The notes beneath the pieces were generated by a model, which saw only the letters and a program-made list of their open reading frames with translations, was not told the DNA's origin and did not search any database. From an uncultured Oscillospiraceae bacterium (GTDB lineage: Bacteria; Bacillota; Clostridia; Oscillospirales; Oscillospiraceae): a stretch of DNA of 35,050 nucleotides. The position numbers were made by a program, and so were the translations under genes. This document shows positions 1 through 7,500 of this stretch, piece by piece. The first letter of the stretch is position 1. Every line of letters begins with the position of its first letter. Where the stretch lies: assembly GCA_910584835.1 (NCBI GenBank), contig CAJUEG010000023.1, forward strand, positions 1 through 35,050, given 5' to 3'.

Positions 1-1442
1 CCCTTGAAGGGGGCGTACTTCTCAAAGACGGAGGCCATGATGCCCTCGCCCTTGGTGTCGGTGAGGAATTCGTTGCGGTAGCCGAACAGGCCGCGCGACG
101 GCACCAGGAATTCCAGCTTGGTGCGGCTGCCGATGGGGTCCATGGAGAGGAACTCGCCCTTCCGGGCCCCCAGCTTCTCCATGACGGCCCCCACGCAGTC
201 GGCGGGCACATCAATGACCACCCGCTCGATGGGCTCGCACTTCCTGCCCTCCACCTCCTGGTACACCACACGGGGGGGCGACACCTGGAACTCGTACCCC
301 TCCCGGCGCATGGTCTCAATGAGGATGGACAGGGACATCTCCCCCCGGCCCGCCACATTGAAAGCGTCGGTGGACGCCTCCACCTCCGTGACCCGCAGGG
401 ACACGTCCTTCAGCGTCTCCCGGAACAGCCGGTCCCTGAGCTGGCGGCTGGTGACGTACTTGCCCTCTTTCCCGGCGAAGGGGGAGTCGTTGACGGAGAA
501 AGTCATCTCCAGAGTGGGGGCGGAGATCTTCACAAACTCGATGGGTTCCGGGGCAGAGGTCACACACACCGTATCGCCGATGGTGATGTCGCCAATGCCG
601 CTCATGGCGATGATCTCCCCCGCCGCGGCCTCGGTGACAGGGGTGCGGGCCAGGCCGTCAAAGGTATACAGGGCGGTGGCCTTGGCCTTTTTAGGGACCT
701 CGTCCTGCTTGTGGTAGTTGCACACCACGATCTCCTGGTTCTGCTTCACGGTGCCCCGCTCAATGCGGCCCACGGCGATGCGGCCCACGAACTCGTTATA
801 GTCGATGGAGGACACCAGCATCTGGAACGGAGCGTCCGCCTCGCAGTCCGGGGCGGGGATATAGTCCAGGATGGTCTCGAACAGGGGCACCAGGTCGGTG
901 CCCGGCACGTCGGGGGAATAGCTGGCGGTGCCCTGCCGCCCGGAACAGAACAGGGTGGGCGACTCAAACTGCTCGTCGGTGGCGTTCAGGTCCAGCAGCA
1001 GCTCCAGCACCTCGTCCATCACCTCGTGGACCCGCTGGTCGGGGCGGTCAATCTTGTTGACCACCACAATGACCTTGTGGCCCAGCTCCAGCGCCTTGCT
1101 GAGTACAAACCGGGTCTGGGGCATGGGACCCTCGGCGGCGTCCACCAGCAGGATGACGCCGTTGACCATTTTGAGAATGCGCTCCACCTCGCCGCCGAAG
1201 TCGGCGTGGCCCGGGGTGTCCACGATGTTGATCTTGGTGTCCTTGTAGTGGACGGCGGTATTTTTCGCCAGAATGGTGATCCCCCGCTCCCGCTCCAGGT
1301 CATTGGAGTCCATCACCCGCTCCACGGTGGCCTGGTTCTCCCGGTAGATGCCGCCCTGCTTGAGCATCTCGTCCACCAGGGTGGTCTTGCCATGGTCCAC
1401 GTGGGCAATAATTGCAATATTTCTCAATTTCTCATTTCGCAT
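1..1442 (-). CDS. typA: Translational GTPase TypA/BipA, N-terminal part (runs off the left edge)
   Basis: TypA is a ribosome-binding GTPase of the EF-G/LepA group, involved in ribosome assembly and stress or cold adaptation. The reverse-strand translation starts MRNEKLRN. It shows the G1 loop AHVDHGKTTL, switch motif RERGIT, G3 motif DTPGHADF and G4 motif NKID in the expected order within the first 135 residues. About 480 residues are present; the family is usually about 600, so the C-terminus lies outside the window. The ATG at 1442 is preceded by AAAAGGAGAT about 8 bases away. The gene has its own sigma-A-type promoter and a roughly 170-base structured leader. Identification is secure; the incompleteness is only the window edge. 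Confidence 0.96.
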   Translation of the reverse strand, partial: MRNEKLRNIAIIAHVDHGKTTLVDEMLKQGGIYRENQATVERVMDSNDLERERGITILAKNTAVHYKDTKINIVDTPGHADFGGEVERILKMVNGVILLVDAAEGPMPQTRFVLSKALELGHKVIVVVNKIDRPDQRVHEVMDEVLELLLDLNATDEQFESPTLFCSGRQGTASYSPDVPGTDLVPLFETILDYIPAPDCEADAPFQMLVSSIDYNEFVGRIAVGRIERGTVKQNQEIVVCNYHKQDEVPKKAKATALYTFDGLARTPVTEAAAGEIIAMSGIGDITIGDTVCVTSAPEPIEFVKISAPTLEMTFSVNDSPFAGKEGKYVTSRQLRDRLFRETLKDVSLRVTEVEASTDAFNVAGRGEMSLSILIETMRREGYEFQVSPPRVVYQEVEGRKCEPIERVVIDVPADCVGAVMEKLGARKGEFLSMDPIGSRTKLEFLVPSRGLFGYRNEFLTDTKGEGIMASVFEKYAPFK

Positions 1443-1614
1443 AGCAGTTTATCTCCTTTTGTACGGCAAGGCCACGGGGCCCCATCGCAGATGGGGCGGC
1501 GCGAAGCGCCGTCAGTTCAATCTGGGGGCCCCGCAGCGCCGCCCCTTCAGGCTTCGTGGGACGAGGAGGCGCAAGGGAGCGTGCGCAGCCTGAAGCCACT
1601 TCTTCAAAACACGG
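1443..1614 (-). promoter_or_regulatory. Structured 5' leader of typA
   Basis: This stretch lies between the likely transcription start near 1614 and the typA start codon. It holds three inverted repeats: GCCCCAT/ATGGGGC (1479-1485 with 1491-1497), GGCGC/GCGCC (1498-1502 with 1506-1510) and CTTCAGGCT/AGCCTGAAG (1545-1553 with 1587-1595). No credible reading frame occupies it. Such a folded leader could modulate translation or stability of the typA mRNA, but that is inference; no known riboswitch motif was recognised. Confidence 0.5.
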
Positions 1615-1620
1615 TTTATT

Positions 1621-1649
1621 ATTATATCTCCACCGTTCCGCAATTGCAA
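1621..1649 (-). promoter_or_regulatory. typA promoter
   Basis: On the minus strand a TTGCAA -35 box (1649-1644) and a perfect TATAAT -10 box (1626-1621) are separated by exactly 17 bases. It points towards typA and is back to back with the tRNA promoter at 1676. Confidence 0.7.
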
Positions 1650-1675
1650 TAGTTTTTATTTTTTCTCATACTGCA

Positions 1676-1704
1676 TTGACAGAAGGTTCTAAATTGGGTA
1701 CAAT
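1676..1704 (+). promoter_or_regulatory. tRNA-Arg promoter
   Basis: A perfect TTGACA -35 box (1676-1681) and a TACAAT -10 box (1699-1704) are separated by 17 bases. The transcript would reach tRNA-Arg about 100 bases downstream, through the leader described next. Confidence 0.8.
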
Positions 1705-1717
1705 AAGGTTCAGTCAT

Positions 1718-1782
1718 CCGGGGGAACGCCCCGGCAGCTCAGACGGACAGGGCCTCTGCATGCCCAGTGGCAGAGGGCTTTT
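1718..1782 (+). promoter_or_regulatory. Hairpin leader with a tRNA-like D-arm, upstream of tRNA-Arg
   Basis: Two hairpins precede the tRNA: CCGGGG/CCCCGG (1718-1723 with 1729-1734) and CCTCTGC/GCAGAGG (1753-1759 with 1770-1776). The second is followed by GC and then TTTT, like a weak intrinsic terminator. Bases from about 1737 (GCTCAGACGGACAGGGC) resemble the D-arm of the adjacent tRNA. This may be a processed tRNA leader, an attenuator or a decayed tRNA copy; the sequence does not decide. Confidence 0.4.
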
Positions 1783-1809
1783 CATCCCGCCGGACAAAAC
1801 CGAATATGA

Positions 1810-1886
1810 GCCCCGATAGCTCAGATGGATAGAGCGTCCGCCTCCTAAGCGGAAGGCCGCTGGTTCGAATCCAGTTCGGGGTGCCA
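1810..1886 (+). tRNA. tRNA-Arg, anticodon CCU
   Basis: A full cloverleaf can be drawn. The acceptor stem is GCCCCGA with TCGGGGT (G1-U72 wobble), the D-stem is GCTC/GAGC, and the anticodon stem is TCCGC/GCGGA around loop CTCCTAA, giving anticodon CCU (decodes AGG). The T-arm is GCTGG TTCGAAT CCAGT, and CCA is encoded. A promoter lies about 105 bases upstream and a terminator follows immediately. Confidence 0.95.
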
Positions 1887-1920
1887 AAGCGCCGATTTCA
1901 GAATGATTTCGGCGCTTTTT
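1887..1920 (+). terminator. Rho-independent terminator of tRNA-Arg
   Basis: The stem AAGCGCCGA/TCGGCGCTT (1887-1895 with 1909-1917) has a 13-base loop and runs into five T residues (1916-1920). It begins directly after the encoded CCA. Confidence 0.85.
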
Positions 1921-2261
1921 ATGCAATCAGTTCTGGAGCATATTTTCAAAAAGCCTTCACTGAAAAGACCTTCCCTATCCCTCTTTCCGGCAGAAATTGT
2001 GCGTTTTACCCCGGATGCTCTTGAAAACAAGCATTCTGCCCATTTTCATTTCGCGCCGTCCCGTGTGGTCTCATGTCATCTCCTCTCCCTTTCCTGTTGA
2101 GACGGTTTGACAGGCCGCCATTGTCCCTCGGATCGGAACCCATGGCCCTGCCCTGCTTGTCCTCTATGCGAATCACGGAAGCCGCAGCTCCCGCAGCCAA
2201 CCGATCTGTGATATGGTGAAATGTACTAAAAATCTGCCCGCATTTTTGTGAACGAAAGTAA
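1921..2261. other. Intergenic stretch, no gene recognised
   Basis: Only short frames without ribosome binding sites are present, and none resembles a known protein. Base composition is lower in GC than the genes on either side, as expected of non-coding DNA. Nothing is called here before the fru control region at 2262. Confidence 0.6.
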
Positions 2262-2325
2262 TCGAAAATGATTGACTTTGATTGTTTTCTATGCTATGAT
2301 TCAAACAACAGAAATCAATCAAAAC
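2262..2325 (+). promoter_or_regulatory. fruA promoter with putative DeoR/FruR operator copies
   Basis: The promoter is TTGACT (2272-2277), 17-base spacer, TATGAT (2295-2300). Related elements surround it: TTTGATTGTTTTC (2277-2289, plus strand) overlaps the spacer, an inverted copy of similar sequence lies at 2311-2325, and a weaker inverted copy overlaps the -35 box at about 2262-2275. DeoR-family sugar-phosphate sensors typically use several such sites. The promoter before deoR at 5362 has the same layout, which supports shared control. Confidence 0.6.
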
Positions 2326-2353
2326 CGCTCAAACAAAATCAGGAAAGGGTGTC

Positions 2354-4285
2354 ATGACTATGCGCATCACTGATCTGCTCAGTCCCAACGGAATCCAGCT
2401 CCGCGCCGCTCCCGCAGACAAGTCCGCCGCCATCGACCTGCTGGCCGACCTCCAGGAGCGGGCCGGGAACATCACCGACAAGACCGCCTATAAAAAGGAG
2501 ATCTGGGCCCGGGAGGAACTGGACTCCACCGCCGTGGAAAACGGCGTGGCCGTCCCCCATGCCCGGTGCGCCGCGGTCAAACGGGCTGGCCTGGCCGCCA
2601 TGACTGTCCCGGCCGGGGTAGACTACGGCGCGGAGGACGGCGAGCCCTCCACCCTGTTCTTCATGATCGCGGCCCCGGAGGGGGGCGGCGAGGTCCATAT
2701 GGAGATGCTGTCCCACCTGATGGTGATGCTCATGGACGAGGAGTTCTGCCAAAAGCTGCTGGACGCGGAAAAGGCGGAGGACTTCCTGGCCCTCATCGAC
2801 GCCCAGGAGCGGGTAAAGTTCCCCGAGGAGGTCCCGGTGGAGGAGAAAAAGCCGGACGGCTCCCTGCGGGTGCTGGCCATCACCGCATGCCCCACCGGCA
2901 TCGCCCATACCTACATGGCCGCCGAGGCCCTGGAGAAAAAGGGGCGGGAGCTGAACATCGGCGTCAAGGCGGAGACTCAGGGCTCGGGCGGCGCGAAAAA
3001 CATCCTCACCCGGGAGGAGATCGCCGCCTGCGACGGCATCATCATCGCCGCCGACAAAAACGTGGACCTGGCCCGGTTTGACGGCAAGCCCCTGCTTCGG
3101 GTTCCCGTGTCCGACGGCATCAACAAGCCCCAGGAGCTCATTGAGAAGATCGTCAGCGGCCAGGCCCCCGTCTACCACTACCAGGGCGGCGGGGCCGCGG
3201 AGGAGGACGCCGGCACCGAGAGCCTGGGCCGCCGCCTCTACAAGCACCTGATGAACGGCGTGTCCCATATGCTCCCCTTCGTCATCGGCGGCGGCATCAT
3301 CATGGCCCTGTCCTTCCTGCTGGACGGCGGCGCGGCGGGCACCTCCGCCTTCGGCTCCTCCTGGGTCCTCCCCGCCTTCTTCAATAAGGCGGGCAGCATC
3401 GCCTTCGGCTTCATGGTGCCCATCCTGGCGGCCTTCATCGCCCAGTCCATCGCCGACCGGCCCGGCCTGATGGTTGGCTTTGTGGGCGGCTCCCTGGCGG
3501 CCTCCGGCGCCACCTTCGCCTACTTCGCCGACCCCACCGTGCCCATTGTCCCCGCCGGGTTCCTGGGCGGCCTGCTGGCCGGCTTTGTGGGCGGCTGGTT
3601 CATGAAAATGCTGCGCAAGCTCTGCGACAAGCTGCCCCAGTCCCTGGAGGGACTCAAGCCCATCCTCATCTACCCCGTGACAGGCCTGCTGTTCATCGGC
3701 GCGTTCATGTGCCTGGTCAATCCCGTGGTGGGTATGATCAACAGCGCCCTCATCGACGCGCTCAACTCCATGGGCGGCACCTCCGCCATCCTGCTGGGGG
3801 CGCTGGTGGCCGGGATGCAGGCCGCCGATATGGGCGGCCCCATCAACAAGGCGGCCTACGTGTTCGGCACCGCCTCCATCGCCATGGCGGAGGGCGGCTT
3901 CTCCCCGGTGATGGCCGCCGTCATGGCGGGCGGCATGGTCCCCCCCATCGCCATCGCCCTGGCCACCGTCTTCTTCAAAAACCGTTTTACCGCCGCGGAG
4001 CGCAAGTCCGGCCCGGTGAACTTCATCATGGGCCTGTCCTTCATCACCGAGGGGGCCATCCCCTTCGCCGCCTCCGACCCCCTGCACGTCATCCCCTCCT
4101 GCATGGTGGGCTCCGCTGTGGCGGGGGCGCTGTCCATGGCCTTTGGCTGTGCCTCCCCCGCGCCCCACGGCGGGCTGTTCGTGTTCCCCGTCATGCACAA
4201 CCCCCTGGGCTACGCCGCGGCCATCCTCATCGGCTCCGTGGCAGGCATGCTCATGCTGGGCTTGCTGAAAAAGAAAAAAGTCTGA
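2354..4285 (+). CDS. fruA: PTS fructose transporter, fused EIIABC
   Basis: This membrane permease imports fructose and phosphorylates it to fructose 1-phosphate, with phosphate arriving from HPr. The 643 residues hold three domains in order. EIIA is at about 1-150, with the phosphorylated His69 in VPHAR. EIIB is at about 170-270, with the phosphocysteine near C179 in TACPTGIAHT. The multi-membrane EIIC is at about 295-640 and starts with GVSHMLPFVIGGGI. The length is normal for clostridial FruA. An AGGAAAGG site lies 5 bases before the ATG at 2354; a second ATG at 2360 is also possible. The gene is first in the locus, and fruK and HPr lie downstream. Fructose is the family expectation; a related hexose cannot be excluded. 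Confidence 0.93.
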   Translation: MTMRITDLLSPNGIQLRAAPADKSAAIDLLADLQERAGNITDKTAYKKEIWAREELDSTAVENGVAVPHARCAAVKRAGLAAMTVPAGVDYGAEDGEPSTLFFMIAAPEGGGEVHMEMLSHLMVMLMDEEFCQKLLDAEKAEDFLALIDAQERVKFPEEVPVEEKKPDGSLRVLAITACPTGIAHTYMAAEALEKKGRELNIGVKAETQGSGGAKNILTREEIAACDGIIIAADKNVDLARFDGKPLLRVPVSDGINKPQELIEKIVSGQAPVYHYQGGGAAEEDAGTESLGRRLYKHLMNGVSHMLPFVIGGGIIMALSFLLDGGAAGTSAFGSSWVLPAFFNKAGSIAFGFMVPILAAFIAQSIADRPGLMVGFVGGSLAASGATFAYFADPTVPIVPAGFLGGLLAGFVGGWFMKMLRKLCDKLPQSLEGLKPILIYPVTGLLFIGAFMCLVNPVVGMINSALIDALNSMGGTSAILLGALVAGMQAADMGGPINKAAYVFGTASIAMAEGGFSPVMAAVMAGGMVPPIAIALATVFFKNRFTAAERKSGPVNFIMGLSFITEGAIPFAASDPLHVIPSCMVGSAVAGALSMAFGCASPAPHGGLFVFPVMHNPLGYAAAILIGSVAGMLMLGLLKKKKV

Positions 4286-4300
4286 TATACTTACCTTGGA

Positions 4301-4328
4301 AAAGGGCCGCCGGGGGCGGCGGCCCTTT
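4301..4328 (+). terminator. Intercistronic hairpin after fruA
   Basis: A perfect 11-bp stem AAAGGGCCGCC/GGCGGCCCTTT (4301-4311 with 4318-4328) closes a 6-base loop. Only three T residues follow, all within the stem, so it may be a leaky terminator or an mRNA-stabilising element that lowers expression of the next gene relative to fruA. Confidence 0.55.
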
Positions 4329-4367
4329 ATGCGCGGACGAATAGTATATCGGAAAGGAAGGCTTTGC

Positions 4368-5351
4368 ATGAGTGAAAACAAGCAGCTGCGCTGGGCCGTG
4401 CTGGGCACCGGGGTCATCGCCAACGAGATGGCCCAGGCGCTCCAGGCCATGGGCCGCACCCTGGACGCGGTGGGCAACCGCACCCAGGAAAAGGCGGTGG
4501 CCTTCGGGTCAAAATACGGGGTCAAAAAGGTCTACGCCGACTACCATGAGATGTTTGCCGACCCGGACATCGACGTGATCTACCTCACCACCCCCCACAA
4601 CACCCACATGGCCTATCTGGAGCAGGCCCTGTCCCACGGCAAGCATGTGCTGTGCGAAAAGTCCATCACCCTCAACAGCGCCGAGCTGGCCCGGGCGGCC
4701 AAGCTGGCGGAGGAAAACCATGTGGTGCTGGCCGAGGCCATGACCATCTACCATATGCCGCTGTACCGGGTGCTGCGGGAGCGCTTGGCGTCCGGCGGGC
4801 TGGGCCGGGTAAACCTCATCCAGCTCAACTTCGGCAGCTTCAAGGACTACGACATGAACAACCGCTTCTTCAACCGCAGCCTGGCGGGGGGCGCCATGCT
4901 GGACATCGGGGTGTATGCCCTCTCACTGGCCCGGCTGTTCCTGGACTCCAGCCCGGACCAGGTGAAGTCCTTCGTCCGCAAGGCCCCCACCGGGGTGGAC
5001 GAGAGCGCCGTCCTGGCCATAATGAACCGGGAGGGCCAGCTGGTGTCTGCCACCCTGTCCCTCCACTCCAAGCAGCCCAAGCGGGCGGTGATCTCCTGCG
5101 AAAAGGGGTATATTGAGATCATGGAGTATCCCCGGGCCCAGGAGGCCGTCATTGTGGACGCGGCCACCGGGGCGCGGGAGACGGTCCAGGCGGGCCATAC
5201 CAGCCGCGCGCTGGTGTACGAGCTGGAGGATATGGAGGCCGCCGTCCGGGGAGAGGGCGACATGCTGCTGTCCTGTACCGCGGATGTGATGGAGCTGATG
5301 ACCGCCCTTCGCAGGGAGTGGGGCGTGTCCTACCCGGAAGAGGAGGCCTGA
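4368..5351 (+). CDS. Gfo/Idh/MocA family NAD(P)-dependent oxidoreductase
   Basis: This 327-residue cytoplasmic protein has an N-terminal Rossmann fold (AVLGTGVIANEMA near residue 10) and the family signature CEKS with Lys98, the position usually involved in catalysis. The C-terminal half is the alpha/beta domain typical of sugar and cyclitol dehydrogenases. The ATG at 4368 is chosen because GGAAAGGAAGG ends 6 bases before it; an upstream in-frame ATG at 4296 would read through the intercistronic hairpin and lacks a ribosome binding site. Its place between fruA and the fru regulator suggests it acts on a sugar or sugar phosphate that enters or leaves fructose metabolism. The substrate cannot be predicted, because family members act on very different polyols and sugars. 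Confidence 0.85.
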   Translation: MSENKQLRWAVLGTGVIANEMAQALQAMGRTLDAVGNRTQEKAVAFGSKYGVKKVYADYHEMFADPDIDVIYLTTPHNTHMAYLEQALSHGKHVLCEKSITLNSAELARAAKLAEENHVVLAEAMTIYHMPLYRVLRERLASGGLGRVNLIQLNFGSFKDYDMNNRFFNRSLAGGAMLDIGVYALSLARLFLDSSPDQVKSFVRKAPTGVDESAVLAIMNREGQLVSATLSLHSKQPKRAVISCEKGYIEIMEYPRAQEAVIVDAATGARETVQAGHTSRALVYELEDMEAAVRGEGDMLLSCTADVMELMTALRREWGVSYPEEEA

Positions 5352-5361
5352 GCGAATTCGC

Positions 5362-5403
5362 TTGACTCTGCTTGTTTCTGATGATATGATGAAGCTATCA
5401 AAC
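5362..5403 (+). promoter_or_regulatory. Promoter of deoR-fruK-HPr with putative operator
   Basis: TTGACT (5362-5367), a 17-base spacer and TATGAT (5385-5390) match the fruA promoter in both boxes, in spacing and at 11 of 17 spacer positions. An inverted GTTTGATAGCTTC-like element lies at 5391-5403, corresponding to the inverted element downstream of the fruA -10 box. This is consistent with autoregulation by the DeoR protein. Confidence 0.65.
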
Positions 5404-5422
5404 ACAGAGAGGAGCCGGGACT

Positions 5423-6166
5423 ATGCTGGCTGAGGTGCGGATGGAGGCCATTTTGGCGGAGCTGGAAAAGGAGCAGGCGGTGAGCGTGGCCCACCTGTGC
5501 CGGGTGACCGGCGCGTCGGAGGCCACCATCCGCCGGGACCTGAACGAGCTGGCCCGGCGTGGCAAGCTGAACAAGGTCCACGGCGGGGCCCTGCCCGTCC
5601 GGGAAGAGTTCCGGGCGGAGGAGCCGGACATGGACACCAAGCGCCGGCTCCACACGCCGGAAAAAATGCGCATCGCCCGGTACGCCGCCGGCCTCATCAC
5701 CGATGACGACGTGGTCTACCTGGACGCGGGCTCCACCGTCATGCACATGGTGGAGCACATCCAGGCCGTCCGGGCCACCTTCGTCACCAACAGCGTGGAA
5801 TGCTTTCAGCGTCTGCCCATGCGCGGCCTGCGGACCTATGTGCTGGGGGGGGTGCTCAAGCCGGGCACCCTGGCCGTCATCGGCGGCGAGGCCATGGAGG
5901 GGCTGAAAAAGTACAACTTCACCAAGGCTTTCCTGGGCATCAACGGCATCGCGGTCGGCCCCGGCTTCACCACCCCCGACCCGGAGGAGGCCATGGTAAA
6001 GGCCGCCGCAGCAGCCCACGCCCGGGATACCTGGGTGCTGGCCGATTCCAGCAAGTTCGGAACCATCACCGCCGCGTCGGTCCTGCCCCTGGACCGGGCG
6101 CGGATCATCACCGACCGGCTGGACGACCACCGATATCAGGAGTACACCGACATCAAGGAGGTCTGA
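5423..6166 (+). CDS. fruR: DeoR/GlpR family transcriptional regulator of the fru locus
   Basis: This 247-residue DNA-binding repressor has an N-terminal winged helix-turn-helix at about 1-57 (ASEATIRRDLNELARRGKL, then KVHGG), the DeoR signature. A C-terminal sugar-phosphate sensor domain at about 75-245 has the usual DAGST segment followed by TNS. The ATG at 5423 follows a GAGAGGAGCC site. It is co-transcribed with fruK, which starts 5 bases after its stop. In this family fructose 1-phosphate is the usual inducer for fru loci. The symbol is given by context; the effector is inferred. Confidence 0.85.
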   Translation: MLAEVRMEAILAELEKEQAVSVAHLCRVTGASEATIRRDLNELARRGKLNKVHGGALPVREEFRAEEPDMDTKRRLHTPEKMRIARYAAGLITDDDVVYLDAGSTVMHMVEHIQAVRATFVTNSVECFQRLPMRGLRTYVLGGVLKPGTLAVIGGEAMEGLKKYNFTKAFLGINGIAVGPGFTTPDPEEAMVKAAAAAHARDTWVLADSSKFGTITAASVLPLDRARIITDRLDDHRYQEYTDIKEV

Positions 6167-6171
6167 CCGAT

Positions 6172-7074
6172 ATGGTCTATACTGTCACTTTCAATCCGGC
6201 CCTGGACTACGTGGTGCGCATGAGCAGCTTCCAGGCCGGTGAGACCAACCGCACCGAGAGCGACGAGCTCCAGTGGGGCGGAAAGGGCATCAACGTGTCC
6301 ACCGTTCTGCGAAACCTGGGGGTGGACAACGTGGCCCTCGGGTTTCTGGCGGGGTTCACGGGGCAGGCGCTGGACCAGGGCCTGCGAAAAGCGGGCATTG
6401 CCACCGACTTTATCTGGCTGCCCGAGGGGCTCACCCGCATCAACGTGAAAATCAAGGCGGGACAGGAGACGGAGATCAACGGCGTGGGCCCCGGTATACC
6501 CGCCGCCGCCCTGGAGGAGCTGTTCGCCAAGCTGGACCGGCTCCAGGCCGGGGACGTGCTGGTGCTGGCCGGGTCCATCCCCGCCTCCCTGCCCGACGAC
6601 GTGTACCAGCGCATACTCGCCCGGCTGGAGGGCCGGGACATCCTCACTGTGGTGGACGCCACCAGGGAGCTGCTGTGCGCCGTTCTGCCCTACCGCCCCT
6701 TCCTCATCAAGCCCAACGCCGCCGAGCTGGGGGAAATCTTCGGCAGAGTGCTGGCCACGGATCAGGAGATCGGGGACTGCGCCCGGCAGCTCCAGGAGCG
6801 GGGCGCCCGGAACGTGCTGGTGTCCATGGCGGGGGACGGCTCCCTGCTGCTGGACGAAACGGGTACCGTCCACCGCCTGGGCGTGCCCCGGGGAAAGGTG
6901 GTCAACTCCGTGGGCGCGGGGGATTCCATGGTGGCCGGGTTCCTGGCCGGGTGGCTGGAGCACCATGACTACGCCGCAGCCCACAAACTGGGCGCGGCCA
7001 CCGGCTCCGCCACGGCCTTTTCCGACGGCCTGGCCGCCAAAGACCAGGTCATGGAGCTTTTGAATGCGTTTTAA
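6172..7074 (+). CDS. fruK: 1-phosphofructokinase
   Basis: FruK is a cytoplasmic PfkB-family kinase that phosphorylates fructose 1-phosphate, the product of FruA, to fructose 1,6-bisphosphate with ATP. The 300 residues open with MVYTVTFNPALDYVV, typical of 1-phosphofructokinase. The substrate-binding GGKGINVS is at about 37-44. The C-terminal PfkB signature GAGDSMVAGF places the catalytic base at Asp251. The ATG at 6172 is chosen over longer frames that would overlap deoR. The 5-base gap from the deoR stop shows tight operon coupling. Tagatose-6-phosphate kinase is a related alternative, but the fru context favours FruK. Confidence 0.93.
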   Translation: MVYTVTFNPALDYVVRMSSFQAGETNRTESDELQWGGKGINVSTVLRNLGVDNVALGFLAGFTGQALDQGLRKAGIATDFIWLPEGLTRINVKIKAGQETEINGVGPGIPAAALEELFAKLDRLQAGDVLVLAGSIPASLPDDVYQRILARLEGRDILTVVDATRELLCAVLPYRPFLIKPNAAELGEIFGRVLATDQEIGDCARQLQERGARNVLVSMAGDGSLLLDETGTVHRLGVPRGKVVNSVGAGDSMVAGFLAGWLEHHDYAAAHKLGAATGSATAFSDGLAAKDQVMELLNAF

Positions 7075-7102
7075 ATCCAACATTATTTAAGGAGGAATCC
7101 AC

Positions 7103-7363
7103 ATGAAACAGTTCACCTACACCATCACCGACCCTGTGGGCATCCACGCCCGCCCCGCCGGGCTGCTGGTCAAGGCGGCCAAGGCGCTGGACAGCACCGT
7201 CACCATCGCCAAGGCGGACGGAAAATCCGCCGCGGCCACCAAGCTGATGGCCCTGATGGGCCTGGGGATCAAGCAGGGGGAAACCGTTACCGTCACCATT
7301 GAGGGCGGCAGCGAGGACGCCAACGCCGCCGCCATGGAGCAGTTCTTCCAGGAGAACCTGTAA
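7103..7363 (+). CDS. HPr-family phosphocarrier protein lacking the Ser46 site
   Basis: HPr passes phosphate from enzyme I to EIIA domains. This 86-residue protein carries the active-site His15 in GIHARPAG. In Firmicutes HPr the regulatory serine, target of HPr kinase, sits in the motif LKSIMGV. Here the aligned stretch reads ATKLMAL, with Thr46-Lys47 and no serine. The protein should therefore carry phosphate but not take part in HprK/CcpA catabolite repression. It starts 28 bases after fruK with AAGGAGGAATCC upstream and is followed by a strong terminator. It may be a fru-dedicated carrier or the organism's general HPr; the window does not decide, so no symbol is given. Confidence 0.88.
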   Translation: MKQFTYTITDPVGIHARPAGLLVKAAKALDSTVTIAKADGKSAAATKLMALMGLGIKQGETVTVTIEGGSEDANAAAMEQFFQENL

Positions 7364-7373
7364 CGCCGCATAA

Positions 7374-7402
7374 AGGGCGTCTGCCGGTTAGGCAGACGCC
7401 CT
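7374..7402 (+). terminator. Terminator at the end of the fru locus, probably bidirectional
   Basis: A perfect 12-bp stem AGGGCGTCTGCC/GGCAGACGCCCT (7374-7385 with 7391-7402) has a 5-base loop. The flanking T runs are short on both strands. It sits between the convergent fru and TRAP operons, so it probably ends transcription from both sides. Confidence 0.7.
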
Positions 7403-7500
7403 GATTTGATGGTTTGGCAGGAAAACCCACGCTAAAGCCCATGCGCCGGCCCGTCCGGGGAAATGCCCGAGGCATCAGGCGGGATGGCGCGCCCCGCGCG

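Noticed and set aside
711..1652. A 313-codon plus-strand open frame over typA
   Set aside because: It is the opposite strand of typA, whose GTPase motifs are unmistakable, and it also covers the typA leader and promoter.
1810..2353. tRNA-Arg as an integration site of a mobile element
   Set aside because: No integrase, no repeated tRNA 3' end further along and no phage or conjugation gene in the window.
2339..4525. A 728-codon minus-strand open frame
   Set aside because: It is antisense to fruA and the start of the oxidoreductase gene; Gly/His/Asp-rich composition and no recognisable motif.
5800..6171. A 124-codon N-terminal extension of fruK
   Set aside because: It would overlap deoR in another frame; the conserved FruK start lies at 6172, 5 bases after the deoR stop.
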